The notes under the pieces: model-generated
The model's database searches: none
The model's input: the letters and a program-made list of their open reading frames with translations, nothing else
Told to the model about the DNA's origin: nothing
Program-made: the position numbers and the translations under genes
Shown: piece after piece, positions 53,937-63,506 of the stretch
How positions within the stretch are numbered: position 1 is the first letter of the stretch
Layout of the letters: each line of letters begins with the position of its first letter
Source: Chloroflexi bacterium 44-23
GTDB lineage: Bacteria; Chloroflexota; Anaerolineae; Anaerolineales; Anaerolineaceae
Reading direction: 5' to 3'
Assembly (NCBI GenBank): GCA_001899005.1
Contig: MKUW01000006.1
Span: 222,963-286,962, forward strand
DNA length: 64,000 nucleotides

Positions 53937-54554
53937 ATGGAAAAGCTGAATAATTTGTCTCTAGCAATCCAAGCAGGTGGTTTTTCGAAAAGAATGGGAC
54001 AGGATAAAGCTTTAATTGAATTTAATAACCAGCCGCTAATCGCGTATATTGCCAGCCGAGGACGGTCCCTGACCGATGATTTGTTCGTAACAACAAACCA
54101 AATTGAACTCTATCGGTTTCTCAATCTCCCTTTGTATCCTGACCAATTACCCTTTCGAGGAACCCTAGTGGGAATGCATACGGCATTAAGCTCGTCAACC
54201 CGACCGTTTGTTGCGGTAATTGGATGCGATATGCCGTTCTTTAGCCCGCACCTTTTGGCTTACGCAGCGCAATTGCTTGAGGAAAGCGGTATGGATGCTG
54301 TTGTTCCTCGGAGTCGAGAAGGACTTGAACCGTTGCATGCGGTCTATAGACGGGAAATTTGTCTCGCCGCAGTAAAAAAATCACTGGCGATGGATGTGCT
54401 ATCATTGATTGGATGGCTCAGTCTTCTTAAAGTTTTGGAAATCACAGAGGATCAATTTAAATTTTATGATCCGAATTCCAGGGCATTTATTAATATAAAT
54501 ACACCTCAGGAATTTCAACAGGCAGAAAATTTGTTAAAGTCCGACATACCTTAG
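53937..54554 (+). CDS. mobA: Molybdenum cofactor guanylyltransferase
   Basis: MobA joins GMP to molybdopterin to give the MGD cofactor of DMSO-reductase-family enzymes. The 205-residue product has the nucleotide motif IQAGGFSKRMGQDKALIEF, the middle segment VAVIGCDMPFFSPHLLAY with the metal-binding Asp, and EPLHAVYRREI. ATG 53937 is preferred because the family begins just before the AGG motif; an upstream TTG (53904) is possible. It lies between the tat genes and the sensor/molybdoenzyme genes, which need MGD. Confidence 0.92.
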   Translation: MEKLNNLSLAIQAGGFSKRMGQDKALIEFNNQPLIAYIASRGRSLTDDLFVTTNQIELYRFLNLPLYPDQLPFRGTLVGMHTALSSSTRPFVAVIGCDMPFFSPHLLAYAAQLLEESGMDAVVPRSREGLEPLHAVYRREICLAAVKKSLAMDVLSLIGWLSLLKVLEITEDQFKFYDPNSRAFININTPQEFQQAENLLKSDIP

Positions 54555-54571
54555 GACAAACCAGGGTCATT

Positions 54572-55498
54572 ATGGCTAAAAAAAGATTCTTTCTTCTATT
54601 CTTGTTTCTGCTAATACTCTTCACTTCTGGTTGTTCCCCAAGGCAATCGCAGCAGGTTGCTGGTTATATTGATTTAGAGAATCTTCAGCCACTGGAACCG
54701 ATAAAACAGGAAGTGACCCCACTACGTGTTGCGGTTGCCTCAGTTGTTTCTCCACAAGGAACAGTTCAATCATATGAACCTTTGCTCAAATATCTTGAAA
54801 CGAAATTCAATCGGCCGGTTGAGCTAATCCAACGAAGAACGTATCTTGAAACGAATGAACTTATTGCAGACGGCAAAGTAGACTTGGCATTTGTATGTAC
54901 TAGTGCGTACATTGAAGGAATTAATAACTCCGAAATGGAATTATTGGTAGCGCCTCAAGTAAATGGGGAGACGGTATATTACTCTTTATTGATTGTTCCT
55001 GCAGACAGCTCCGCACAATCCATGGCTGACTTGCAGCATAAGGTTTTTGCGTTTACCGATCCGATTTCACTGAGCGGACGGATGTACCCCACGTACCTGG
55101 TTCAAGGACTTGGATTCAGCCCTGAAAACTTCTTTTCAAAAACATTTTTTACATATAACCACGATGAGGCAATTCGGGCTGTAGCGAACAAACTGGCTGA
55201 TGGTGCTGCTGTCGATAGTCTGGTTTACGAGTATGCTATTGCTCGAGATCCAAGTCTAGCCAAAAAGGTTCGCGTGATTCACCGTTCACCACCATTTGGA
55301 ATACCTCCTGTGGTTGTCAGCCTAAAACTTGATCCTAATTTAAAACAAGAACTACAGAAAGTTCTGCTAAGTATGCATGATTCGGCTGAAGGAAGAATTG
55401 CCTTAAAGTCAATCGGCGTTGATAAATTTGTAATACTTGATGACCATGCTTATGATGATATTCGAGTTTTATTAAGTGATGTGGAAAAAATCAAATAA
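54572..55498 (+). CDS. PhnD-like substrate-binding lipoprotein, probable sensor partner
   Basis: A 308-residue exported lipoprotein (lipobox LFTSGC). The mature part is the PhnD/TtrS-type periplasmic binding fold: PLRVAVASVVSPQGTVQSYEPLLKYLETKF, GKVDLAFVCTSAYIEG, FAFTDPISLSGRMYPTYLVQGLGF, ADGAAVDSLVYEYA. No ABC transporter genes follow; instead the reading frame overlaps a histidine kinase gene. In TtrS of tetrathionate users this domain is fused to the kinase. Here it seems to be a separate protein that presents the ligand to the kinase. Confidence 0.86.
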   Translation: MAKKRFFLLFLFLLILFTSGCSPRQSQQVAGYIDLENLQPLEPIKQEVTPLRVAVASVVSPQGTVQSYEPLLKYLETKFNRPVELIQRRTYLETNELIADGKVDLAFVCTSAYIEGINNSEMELLVAPQVNGETVYYSLLIVPADSSAQSMADLQHKVFAFTDPISLSGRMYPTYLVQGLGFSPENFFSKTFFTYNHDEAIRAVANKLADGAAVDSLVYEYAIARDPSLAKKVRVIHRSPPFGIPPVVVSLKLDPNLKQELQKVLLSMHDSAEGRIALKSIGVDKFVILDDHAYDDIRVLLSDVEKIK

Positions 55499-56960
55499 TT
55501 TCTCTCGCATTAATTCAATTTTCAACCGTTTCTGGGAAATTGCTGGGGCGGTAAGAATTCAAACCAAGATTCTAGGCCTTGCCTTAGGTTTGGTGATACT
55601 GGTTGGATTTGGCAACACCTTACAGACTCGCTCAGTTCTCTCAAAAAATATGGAAGCACAGCTGCGCGAGCAAAGTATCTCTGTAGCCCGCGATTTGGCT
55701 GCCCGCTCAGCGGATCCAATTCTGCTAAACAATTTACTAGAGCTTCAAGATATACTACTTGAAACAAAAAGTAATAATGATAATTTCCAATATGCATTTA
55801 TTCTGGACCAGAATCGTCAGGTGTTGGCGCACACCTTTGGTGAAGGTTTTCCTGTCGGATTGTTGGATTTAAACATTCCCACAGACCTTGCTTACAATCA
55901 AACTGTTTTGATTGAAACAAATATGGGTTATATTTACGATACAGCTGTCCCGATTTTGAATGGGAAAGCAGGTATCGCTCGAATTGGACTTTCAAATGAG
56001 ATCGTTCAAAAGGCGGTTTCGCAAGTCACGCTTCAATCAATATCATTTACTCTTCTAGGTGTCTTATTTGGTGTTGCTGTCGCGTTTTTCCTGACGCGCA
56101 TTCTGGCACGTCCAATATTAGAATTAGTGGAGGCAACCCGGTCGGTCTCACGTGGCGATTTTTCCAAGCGGATTCATCCCTGGGCGAAGGATGAGTTAGG
56201 TACTTTGGCACAGGCTTTTAACAAAATGAGTGAGGATCTGGCACAAGTCCATGATCTGCGTCAAGAACGTGAGGGATTGCAGCGGCAGCTATTGGAAAAA
56301 GTAATTTCAACGCAAGAAGAAGAACGTCGCCGGATTGCTCGTGAGCTACACGACAGTACTTCACAATCTCTTACCTCGCTTTTGGTAGGATTGCGCATGT
56401 TGGAAGCAAACAGTACAGATACAGATAGAAAACAAGCGAGTGATTTGAGAAATATTGCAGCCCAAACTCTGGATGAGGTCCACGCTTTGGCAATGCAACT
56501 CCGTCCCCGATCACTTGACGATTTAGGTTTATCCGCAGCATTGGAACGACTCGTTTTTGATTGGCAGTCCCGTAATAAAGTTCCTGTTGATCTGGCCATA
56601 ACGCTTGGTGGGCTGCGGCTTTCAGAAGGGGTTGAAACTGCTCTTTATCGCATAATTCAAGAGACATTAACCAACGTCGTCCGACATGCTCAGGCTCATT
56701 CGGTGAGTATTCTGGTTGAACGACGAAATGACATCATAATAGCTGTGATCGAAGATGACGGAAAAGGATTTGAAGTCAGCACTACTAAAGGCGAACTCCA
56801 TCTGGGATTACTGGGGATGCGCGAACGTGCAGAATTATTAGGTGGGCGGTTGACAATAGAAAGCAACGCAGGGCGAGGGACAAGTGTATTTGTAGAAATC
56901 CCTATCCGTGAAGAGGAGAATTCAATTGGAGAAGAAAAAACGCGTTCTGTTAGCGGATGA
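55479..56960 (+). CDS. NarX-type sensor histidine kinase
   Basis: A 493-residue membrane kinase. A first membrane segment at about 25-45, an outside domain of about 130 residues, a second segment (LQSISFTLLGVLFGVAVAFFLTRIL), HAMP (RPILELVEATRSVSRGDFS), then the HisKA_3 motif EEERRRIARELHDSTSQSLTSLLVGLRML and an HATPase (ETLTNVVRHAQA, DDGKGFEV, HLGLLGMRERAELLGG). It overlaps the PhnD-like gene by 20 bases and the regulator by 35, so all three are coupled. Likely a TtrS-like sensor controlling the reductase operon. Confidence 0.92.
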   Translation: MWKKSNNFSRINSIFNRFWEIAGAVRIQTKILGLALGLVILVGFGNTLQTRSVLSKNMEAQLREQSISVARDLAARSADPILLNNLLELQDILLETKSNNDNFQYAFILDQNRQVLAHTFGEGFPVGLLDLNIPTDLAYNQTVLIETNMGYIYDTAVPILNGKAGIARIGLSNEIVQKAVSQVTLQSISFTLLGVLFGVAVAFFLTRILARPILELVEATRSVSRGDFSKRIHPWAKDELGTLAQAFNKMSEDLAQVHDLRQEREGLQRQLLEKVISTQEEERRRIARELHDSTSQSLTSLLVGLRMLEANSTDTDRKQASDLRNIAAQTLDEVHALAMQLRPRSLDDLGLSAALERLVFDWQSRNKVPVDLAITLGGLRLSEGVETALYRIIQETLTNVVRHAQAHSVSILVERRNDIIIAVIEDDGKGFEVSTTKGELHLGLLGMRERAELLGGRLTIESNAGRGTSVFVEIPIREEENSIGEEKTRSVSG

Positions 56961-57582
56961 TCATGCAATCCTGCGTGCCGGGTTAAAATCAATGTTATCC
57001 TCCCAGGAAGACCTGGAGATCGTTGGAGAAGCCTCTACTGGAATTGAAACTCTGGATCAATGTGAAAAACTAAAGCCCGACCTTATATTGTTGGATCTTA
57101 GCATGCCAGGGGTCGGTGGTTTGGAAATATTACCAAGATTGCGGCACGTTTCGCCAGGTTCGAAGATATTAGTATTGACCATGCATGATGACAAACAATA
57201 CCTGCACCAGGCACTTCAGAATGGCGCATCAGGTTATGTACTGAAGAAAGCAGCAGATACAGAATTGATTACTGCAATACATTCAGTACTGGTTGGAGAA
57301 ATGTATGTACACCATTCAATGATGCGCCATCTAGTAGAGGATATGCTTCCATCACGAGATCATCTAGATAACATTGATCAATGGTCACTGTTAAGTGAAC
57401 GGGAGCAAGAGGTAATACGCCTTGTGGCTCTGGGATACACTGGATCAGAAATTGCTGAAACACTTTCTTTAAGCATAAAAACCGTAGAAACTTACCGATC
57501 AAGGGGTATGGAAAAGTTGGGGTTACATAATCGGGCTGGCTTGGTACGATATGCTTTAAAAAAAGGGTTGATTTCTGGTTAA
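56926..57582 (+). CDS. NarL/LuxR-family response regulator
   Basis: A 218-residue regulator: receiver with ADDHAILRAGLKSML, phospho-acceptor Asp in LILLDLSMPGVGGLEIL and Lys in GYVLKKAADTELI; C-terminal LuxR-type helix-turn-helix (LSEREQEVIRLVALGYTGSEIAETLSLSIKTVETYRSRGMEKLGL). The TTG at 56926 has GAGGAG seven bases before it; the in-frame GTG at 56908 has none. It overlaps the kinase gene and probably activates the operon starting at 57735, as TtrR does for ttrBCA. Confidence 0.93.
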   Translation: MEKKKRVLLADDHAILRAGLKSMLSSQEDLEIVGEASTGIETLDQCEKLKPDLILLDLSMPGVGGLEILPRLRHVSPGSKILVLTMHDDKQYLHQALQNGASGYVLKKAADTELITAIHSVLVGEMYVHHSMMRHLVEDMLPSRDHLDNIDQWSLLSEREQEVIRLVALGYTGSEIAETLSLSIKTVETYRSRGMEKLGLHNRAGLVRYALKKGLISG

Positions 57583-57734
57583 TTAATTTCCCTTGTAAGC
57601 TTTTCCCTGACAATTATTGATAATTTAACCAACTTTGCCTGATAGTCTTCTGGCATCCCATCTATGTAAAGTATAGGGAGCAGTATTCTATTTCCTAAGG
57701 TAAAGAAAATAATCTATTTTTAAAGGAGGGTGTA

Positions 57735-58637
57735 ATGCCAAAAGAACAGAAGAAACCTTCTGAATCGAGGAGGAATTTCCTCAAGGTTCTGGGTGCAGGT
57801 GGGGCTATTGTTGCCATGAATGGGTTAAACCCAACTCAAATGGTTCGTGCCCAATCCACTGGAACTACAACATTGCTCGACCTGATTCCTGAGGCAGGAG
57901 TGGGTTCCGATGTGTTGATTCGGATGCAAAACGATTTACATCGCGCAATGCTAAAGAAACCATCCGAACGACATTGGGTCATGGTCATTGACCTGCGGAA
58001 ATGTGTCGGTTGCCATGCTTGCACCATTGGCTGTGTAGCAGAAAACAAGCTTCCGCCGGGAGTAGTTTATCGGCCGGTTTTGGAAAAAGAAATTGGAAGC
58101 TACCCCAATGTGTCCCGCGCATTTGTTCCCCGTCCATGCATGCAATGTGAGAACCCACCTTGTACCCCGGTTTGTCCGGTACATGCTACATTCACGAACG
58201 AAGAGGGAATCGTTGTAGTTGATTATGAGCAATGTATCGGGTGCCGCGCTTGTATTGCTGCATGTCCATATGGCGCCCGAACGTTTGATTTTGGGTATAC
58301 CTATACTGAAAATACCCCGGTTGCAGTAGGAAAAATCGTCGGCAAGGATACTGCTGACAATTATGAACGCATAGCTAACGACGAATATGGAAAAAGTTAC
58401 GCCCGTCCAGACGATCACGGATCGCCAATTGGGAATGTTCGGAAATGTCATTTCTGTTTACATCGACTTCGCGAAGGTCAGTTGCCTGCCTGTACTACCA
58501 CATGCATCGGACGTGCAACCCTATTCGGGGACGCAAATGATCCTACCAGTCTGGTCGCTGAAATGATATCCAAACCGAACATCATGGTTTTAAAAGAAGA
58601 ATTGGGGACCAAACCCAAAGTCTTCTATCTAGTCTAG
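57735..58637 (+). CDS. Tat-exported four-cluster Fe-S subunit of a molybdoenzyme (TtrB-like)
   Basis: A 300-residue electron-transfer subunit. The twin-arginine signal is [20 protein letters not shown]. Four Cys groups for [4Fe-4S] clusters follow: [43 protein letters not shown], and CHFCLHRL ... CTTTC. The layout fits TtrB, NrfC and PhsB-type subunits; a Tat signal on this subunit is usual in Ttr and Nrf systems. Good Shine-Dalgarno (AAAGGAGG). First gene of the reductase operon. Confidence 0.93.
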   Translation: MPKEQKKPSESRRNFLKVLGAGGAIVAMNGLNPTQMVRAQSTGTTTLLDLIPEAGVGSDVLIRMQNDLHRAMLKKPSERHWVMVIDLRKCVGCHACTIGCVAENKLPPGVVYRPVLEKEIGSYPNVSRAFVPRPCMQCENPPCTPVCPVHATFTNEEGIVVVDYEQCIGCRACIAACPYGARTFDFGYTYTENTPVAVGKIVGKDTADNYERIANDEYGKSYARPDDHGSPIGNVRKCHFCLHRLREGQLPACTTTCIGRATLFGDANDPTSLVAEMISKPNIMVLKEELGTKPKVFYLV

Positions 58638-58652
58638 GAAGGGAGAGAATTC

Positions 58653-59822
58653 ATGAAAAAGGGTTCAAAGTTACGAATTCTATTTTATGCCCTGGGTGTG
58701 CTCACCCTCCTTGCAGGAATATGGGGCTTTGTCTTACGTTTTACTATTGGAGAACAGGGAGCTAATTACGGATCTTACATCCCGTGGGGATTATGGGTTT
58801 CTATGTATCTGTTTTTTGCAGGAATTGCAGCAGGTGCATACATGATCGCCAGTTTGGAGTTTCTTTTTGGGATTAAACTATTCAAAGGAACTGGGAAAAT
58901 TGCATTATGGGGAGCGCTGGTGACACTACCCATTGGGCTTATGACGATTGCATTGGACCTTGGACATCTGGAGCGCATATGGAAGGTTTTCCTCAACCCT
59001 TCCTTCGGATCAATCATGGCTCAAATGGTTTGGGGATATTCACTATTTTTTATAATCATCCTGGTGTCATTGTGGGTTGTAATCCGGAAACCCCAAGCTA
59101 AATTGATAAAACCGCTATTTATAGTTGGTGTGCTGCTGTCAATATTCTTAAGTGGCGGGGTTGGGGCATTTCTTGGGATAAATGCAAGTAGAGTCTTTTG
59201 GCACGTAGGTCTTCTTCCTGCTCAATTCCCGTTTTTCTCACTAGCTTCGGGTGCAGCACTATTACTATTAGTTTTAGGCTGGCTGGCACCTAACGGCGAC
59301 GAGAATCGCGTAAAGCAATTGAGAGCGTTAGGCTTGATGACAATAGCGTTGGCTTTCATCAAACTTTTCTTCCTCTTTACAGACTTTTCCCAATCACTTT
59401 ATGCGGAAGTCCCGGATAATGTACAAGCCGTCAAAGCCATCCTTTTTGGAGACGGTTGGTGGCTTTTTTGGTTCATCCAAATTGGCCTGGGAACGCTCTT
59501 GCCAATCATTATTCTTTGGATACCTAAAATTGGACAGAAGCGGTATTGGGCTGGAGCGATGGGACTACTTGTTTTAATTGGTATTGCTGTAGCCCGCGCC
59601 AATATCGTTGTGCCAGGATTACTCGTACCCGAATTTCAAGGACTGAGCACTGCATTTCAAGGGCCACATCTTGGTAACACCTATTTTCCAAGTTTGATGG
59701 AATGGTTGGTTGTTTCGGGCGGGGTAGGAATAGCCATTCTGGTGTTCCTCATTGGTGCTGAACGCCTGCCTTTATGGTTAACGAAATCATCCCATGTACC
59801 TGAAGCGGAGGTAAAACAATGA
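58653..59822 (+). CDS. NrfD/PsrC-type membrane quinol-oxidising subunit (TtrC-like)
   Basis: A 389-residue integral membrane protein with about nine to ten spans. Start MKKGSKLRILFYALGVLTLLAGIWGF, and YGSYIPWGLWVSMYLFFAGIAAGAYMIAS, the NrfD family signature. It should take electrons from the quinol pool for the Fe-S and catalytic subunits. GGGAG precedes the ATG; its stop overlaps the start of the catalytic gene (ATGA). Confidence 0.93.
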   Translation: MKKGSKLRILFYALGVLTLLAGIWGFVLRFTIGEQGANYGSYIPWGLWVSMYLFFAGIAAGAYMIASLEFLFGIKLFKGTGKIALWGALVTLPIGLMTIALDLGHLERIWKVFLNPSFGSIMAQMVWGYSLFFIIILVSLWVVIRKPQAKLIKPLFIVGVLLSIFLSGGVGAFLGINASRVFWHVGLLPAQFPFFSLASGAALLLLVLGWLAPNGDENRVKQLRALGLMTIALAFIKLFFLFTDFSQSLYAEVPDNVQAVKAILFGDGWWLFWFIQIGLGTLLPIIILWIPKIGQKRYWAGAMGLLVLIGIAVARANIVVPGLLVPEFQGLSTAFQGPHLGNTYFPSLMEWLVVSGGVGIAILVFLIGAERLPLWLTKSSHVPEAEVKQ

Positions 59823-62800
59823 CAGAAAAAATGAAAAACTCCCCGAAAGCTGTTTCTCGCCGTGACTTTTTGCAAGGTGCTGGAATGGTGGGAATCTCAG
59901 CAGCTTTCTTGGGTATAACACCTGAATACCTGATGACCCAAGCGCAAGGTGAAGGCGCGGATTTAAAATCTTTGACTTCGCTTGAAAACCAAATCAATTC
60001 TGTTTGCTTACAATGTAACACAATTTGCGGTATCAAAGTCAAATTACGCGATGGCGTAGCCGTAAAGATTGATGGTAACCCTTACAGCCCTTGGACGATG
60101 ACCCCTCACTTGGACTATAAAACTCCATTTACCCAAACCGCTACAGTGGAAGGAGCTATTTGTCCCAAAGGGCAAGCTGGAATCCAAACCGCGTATGATC
60201 CTTATCGTATTGTAAAGGTACTCAAGCGTAAACCTGGCACCAAACGCGGCGAGAACCAATGGGAGACGATTGAGTTTGATAAGGCTCTTCAGGAGATTGT
60301 CGATGGCGGCGACCTTTTTAACGAAGGCAATGTTCCTGGACTGCGTGAATCCTATGCATTAACCGATTCCAAAGCTGCCTCCGCAATTGCGGGTGCAGTT
60401 AAGAACATTCTTGGCGAAAAAGATCTGGAAAAGAAAAACACATTGGTTGCAGAATTTAAAAAGACTTTCGCAGCTGATCTTGATAAGATGATAGATCCAG
60501 ATCACCCGGATTTCGGTCCGCGCAATAACCAGGTAGTCTTCAACTGGGGACGCTTGAAGGGGGGCCGTAGTGACCTCCTCAACCGTTTCTTCCGAGATGG
60601 TTTTGGAACTTGTAATACACATGGTCACACCACAGTTTGCCAGGGATCACTCTATTTCACCGGGAAAGCCATGTCTGAAAAATTCGAGGATGGCAAATGG
60701 ACTGGCGGGGACAAATTCTACTGGCAGGGTGACATTCGCAATAGTGAATTCATCATATTTGTGGGTGCTTCACCTTTTGAAGGCAATTATGGTCCTCCAT
60801 TACGCTCCGCCAAACTTACTTCGGGTGTAGTAGACCACGGGTTGAAGTATGCTGTTGTGGATCCGCGGCTATCAAAGACGGCCGGTAAAGCTTGGAAATG
60901 GCTGCCAATCAAACCAGGTATGGAAGGCGCGATGGCTTTAGCGCTCATGAGTTGGATTTTCGACAATGAAAAGTTTGATTCCGCCTACCTAAAGGCTGCT
61001 AACAAAGGCGCAGCAACACTCGTCGGTAATCCCACGTGGACCGAAGCAGCCTGGCTGGTCAAATTGGACAAAGATGGCAAACCGACAACTTTCCTGCGTG
61101 CCAGTGAAATAGGTCTAAAAGAGAAAGAAGCCCGTCCACTGACTACTGACGCTGAGAAAACTTATGATTTTGATTACTTTGTAGCGCTTAAGGATGGTGA
61201 ACCGGTTGCATTTGATCCGTATGCGACTGAACCAGGTCAAGAAATGATTGGTGACTTGTTTGTCGAAAATGTGCAATTAGGTGAGTTTAAGGTCAAGTCG
61301 AGTTTACAGATCATTGCTGAGGCAGCCCGTGAGCACACAATTGAAGAATGGGCTGATCTTTGTGGTCTAAATGCGTCTGACTTAATCGAGCTGGCTAAGG
61401 AATTTACCAGTCATGGAAAGAAAGCCTGTGCTGATATACACCGTGGCGTATCGCAACACACTAATGGGTTCTACAATGTTCTGGCTTGGTATACTCTGAA
61501 TGGTTTAATTGGGAACTTCGACTACGCTGGTGGAATGATCAAGCTTTCAGCCTATGATGCTGCTGGTGGAAAAGCAGGACAGCCTTTCCCTCTAGCAAAA
61601 CTTGCACCGAGCAAATTGACGCCTTTCGGTACTACGATTATCCGTTCAGATGCCAAGTATCAAGAATCAACCATCTTCTCCAGTTTGCCTGAAGACAAAC
61701 GATATCCGGCTAAACGTCATTGGTATCCTTTGGCTACTGATATCTACCAGGAAGTAATCCCGTCACTAGGGGACGCGTACCCTTATCCGGTCAAAGCCTT
61801 GTTCCTTTACATGGGCTCCCCTGTTTACTCACTTCCTGCTGGACACAAACTGATCGAAATCCTATCAGATCCAAAGAAACTGCCGTTATTCATCAACTTT
61901 GATATCACGATCGGTGAAACGTCCATGTATTCCGACTATATCTTCCCGGATACAAGCTACCTGGAACGCTGGGAATTCAATGGTTCCCATCCTTCAGTTC
62001 CTTTCAAAGTTCAAGGAATCCGGCAACCTGTAATTGCTCCGTTAGTAGAGGATGTGAATGTATTCGGGCAAGCCACTCCAATAAGTATGGAAGCTGTTTT
62101 GCTTGGTCTGGCCGAAAAACTGGGGATGCCGAACTTTGGCAAAGGTGGTCTGGGAAAAGGTGGAGACTTTATGCACCCGGACGATTTCTATCTGGGCATG
62201 GTCGCAAACATCGCGTTCGGAGAGAAAGAAGACGGATCCGATAGTGTTCCTGATGCAGATGCCGATGAAATACGTTTATTCGAAGCAGCTCGCAAACACT
62301 TGCCAAAGTCAGTTTATGATCCTGAGCGTTGGAAAGCAATTGTTGGGGAAGCGCTGTGGCCAAAGGTCGTTTTTGTTCTAAACCGCGGTGGACGTTTTCA
62401 GGACTTTGCCAAAGGGTATTCGGGTAGTCTCGTTGCCAACAAATATGGTCGGTTGGTAAATATCTATCAAGAGAAAACTTTTGGCGTGAAGAGTGCAATG
62501 ACCGGTAAAAACCTTGCAGGGTATGCAAAATATGTTCCTCCAAAGCTCGACGTTACCGGTAAGCCTGTTGAAGAAGGTGCTGAATATGATTTACAGCTCA
62601 TCACCTACAAAGACATCACTCAAACCAAGAGCCGAACCATCGGCAACTATTGGCTTAATGCACTCATGCCAGAGAATGCAGTGATTATGAACGTCGTGGA
62701 TGCAAAGCGATTAGGGATTAAAGATCAGGATCATGCACGGATCGTTTCTGCTTCAAATCCCAAAGGTGTCTGGAATCTCCTCAATGGTAAAAAAGTTGAA

Positions 62801-63061
62801 ATGTCTGGTAAGGTAAAAGTAGTTGAGGGGATGCGTCCGGGTGTTATCGCATTTGCGTTGGGCTTTGGACATTTCGCCAATGGAAGTGGTGATTTTGTCA
62901 TTGATGGTGAACACATTCAAGGTGATCCCCGTCGTACTGGTGGTTTCCATGCCAATGCAGCCATGTGTGTTGATCCTTACCTGGGTAATACTACGCTTGT
63001 GGATCCAGTAGGCGGTAGTGCTGTGTTTTACGATTCCATGGTAAAGGTAATAAAGATCTAG
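59819..63061 (+). CDS. Tat-exported molybdopterin oxidoreductase catalytic subunit (TtrA/ArrA-like clade)
   Basis: A 1080-residue member of the DMSO reductase family carrying Mo/W-bisMGD. Twin-arginine signal SRRDFLQGAGMVGISAAFLG; [4Fe-4S] motif CLQCNTICGIKV (C63, C66, C70) with the last Cys in GAICPKGQAG. The expected metal ligand is probably Cys274 in GHTTVCQGS. Size, subunit set and the PhnD/kinase/LuxR regulators upstream favour tetrathionate reductase (ttrBCA) over arsenate or polysulfide reductase, but the substrate is not proven. Four-base overlap with the NrfD gene. Confidence 0.92.
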   Translation: MTEKMKNSPKAVSRRDFLQGAGMVGISAAFLGITPEYLMTQAQGEGADLKSLTSLENQINSVCLQCNTICGIKVKLRDGVAVKIDGNPYSPWTMTPHLDYKTPFTQTATVEGAICPKGQAGIQTAYDPYRIVKVLKRKPGTKRGENQWETIEFDKALQEIVDGGDLFNEGNVPGLRESYALTDSKAASAIAGAVKNILGEKDLEKKNTLVAEFKKTFAADLDKMIDPDHPDFGPRNNQVVFNWGRLKGGRSDLLNRFFRDGFGTCNTHGHTTVCQGSLYFTGKAMSEKFEDGKWTGGDKFYWQGDIRNSEFIIFVGASPFEGNYGPPLRSAKLTSGVVDHGLKYAVVDPRLSKTAGKAWKWLPIKPGMEGAMALALMSWIFDNEKFDSAYLKAANKGAATLVGNPTWTEAAWLVKLDKDGKPTTFLRASEIGLKEKEARPLTTDAEKTYDFDYFVALKDGEPVAFDPYATEPGQEMIGDLFVENVQLGEFKVKSSLQIIAEAAREHTIEEWADLCGLNASDLIELAKEFTSHGKKACADIHRGVSQHTNGFYNVLAWYTLNGLIGNFDYAGGMIKLSAYDAAGGKAGQPFPLAKLAPSKLTPFGTTIIRSDAKYQESTIFSSLPEDKRYPAKRHWYPLATDIYQEVIPSLGDAYPYPVKALFLYMGSPVYSLPAGHKLIEILSDPKKLPLFINFDITIGETSMYSDYIFPDTSYLERWEFNGSHPSVPFKVQGIRQPVIAPLVEDVNVFGQATPISMEAVLLGLAEKLGMPNFGKGGLGKGGDFMHPDDFYLGMVANIAFGEKEDGSDSVPDADADEIRLFEAARKHLPKSVYDPERWKAIVGEALWPKVVFVLNRGGRFQDFAKGYSGSLVANKYGRLVNIYQEKTFGVKSAMTGKNLAGYAKYVPPKLDVTGKPVEEGAEYDLQLITYKDITQTKSRTIGNYWLNALMPENAVIMNVVDAKRLGIKDQDHARIVSASNPKGVWNLLNGKKVEMSGKVKVVEGMRPGVIAFALGFGHFANGSGDFVIDGEHIQGDPRRTGGFHANAAMCVDPYLGNTTLVDPVGGSAVFYDSMVKVIKI

Positions 63062-63089
63062 AGTTATATATATAAGATGGAGGTATAAA

Positions 63090-63263
63090 TTGCCGTTTCG
63101 AATAGGACCTACAGAACTGATCATTATCTTTGTGCTTATTGTTCTACTCTTTGGAGTAGGCCGGATAGGCAAAATTGCCGGTGAGTTGGGAACTGGATTT
63201 CGCTCATTCCGAGATGGACTTAGTGGAAAGTCTGAGGTCGATTCGAAGACGGAACGAAAATAA
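63090..63263 (+). CDS. tatA: TatA paralogue at the end of the molybdoenzyme operon
   Basis: A 57-residue TatA: PFRIGPTELIIIFVLIVLLFGVGRI then GKIAGELGTGFRSFRDGLSG and a short charged tail. It begins with TTG at 63090, preceded by GGAGG. Close to the TatA at 53265 but separate from tatC. It probably serves export of the folded Fe-S and catalytic subunits of this operon. Confidence 0.9.
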   Translation: MPFRIGPTELIIIFVLIVLLFGVGRIGKIAGELGTGFRSFRDGLSGKSEVDSKTERK

Positions 63264-63279
63264 TCTTGGTTTTCTCCGA

Positions 63280-63320
63280 GCCTGATGACCTAAACATTTA
63301 ACCATGCATGGTCATCAGGC
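63280..63320 (+). terminator. Terminator-like hairpin after the tatA paralogue
   Basis: GCCTGATGACC pairs perfectly with GGTCATCAGGC around a 19-base AT-rich loop. A T-run is missing. It directly precedes the riboswitch. Confidence 0.6.
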
Positions 63321-63432
63321 CGGTCACTTGAATAGTGACCCAGGTTGGTGGCAGAAAAGCCCCAGCCTCCCGAACTCCGTTTAGTGGAGTTAACTTGGAA
63401 AGGAGATGTCCCTACCAGAGAATCTGGTCTTG
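63320..63432 (+). promoter_or_regulatory. Molybdenum/tungsten cofactor (Moco) riboswitch
   Basis: The stretch holds blocks that match the Moco RNA motif as I remember it: a short hairpin GTCACT/AGTGAC (63322-63339), GGTGGCAG, GCCTCCCGAACTCCGTTTAG with GGAGTTAACTTGG, then AAAGGAGATG. An outer stem CCAGGTT/AATCTGG closes it. Together with the terminator right after it and a molybdoenzyme operon upstream, the assignment is good. It should couple Moco (or Tuco) level to the gene at 63507 and beyond. A dedicated promoter was not recognised. Confidence 0.8.
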
Positions 63433-63460
63433 GGCCGTCTCTTCAAGAGGCGGCTTTTTT
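63433..63460 (+). terminator. Expression-platform terminator of the Moco riboswitch
   Basis: GCCGTCTCT pairs with AGAGGCGGC (one G-U) and is followed by six T. It sits between aptamer and gene, so control is probably at transcription termination. Confidence 0.85.
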
Positions 63461-63506
63461 GATAAATGAAATTCTGATGATGAAAACCCGATATGAAAGG
63501 TGCACG

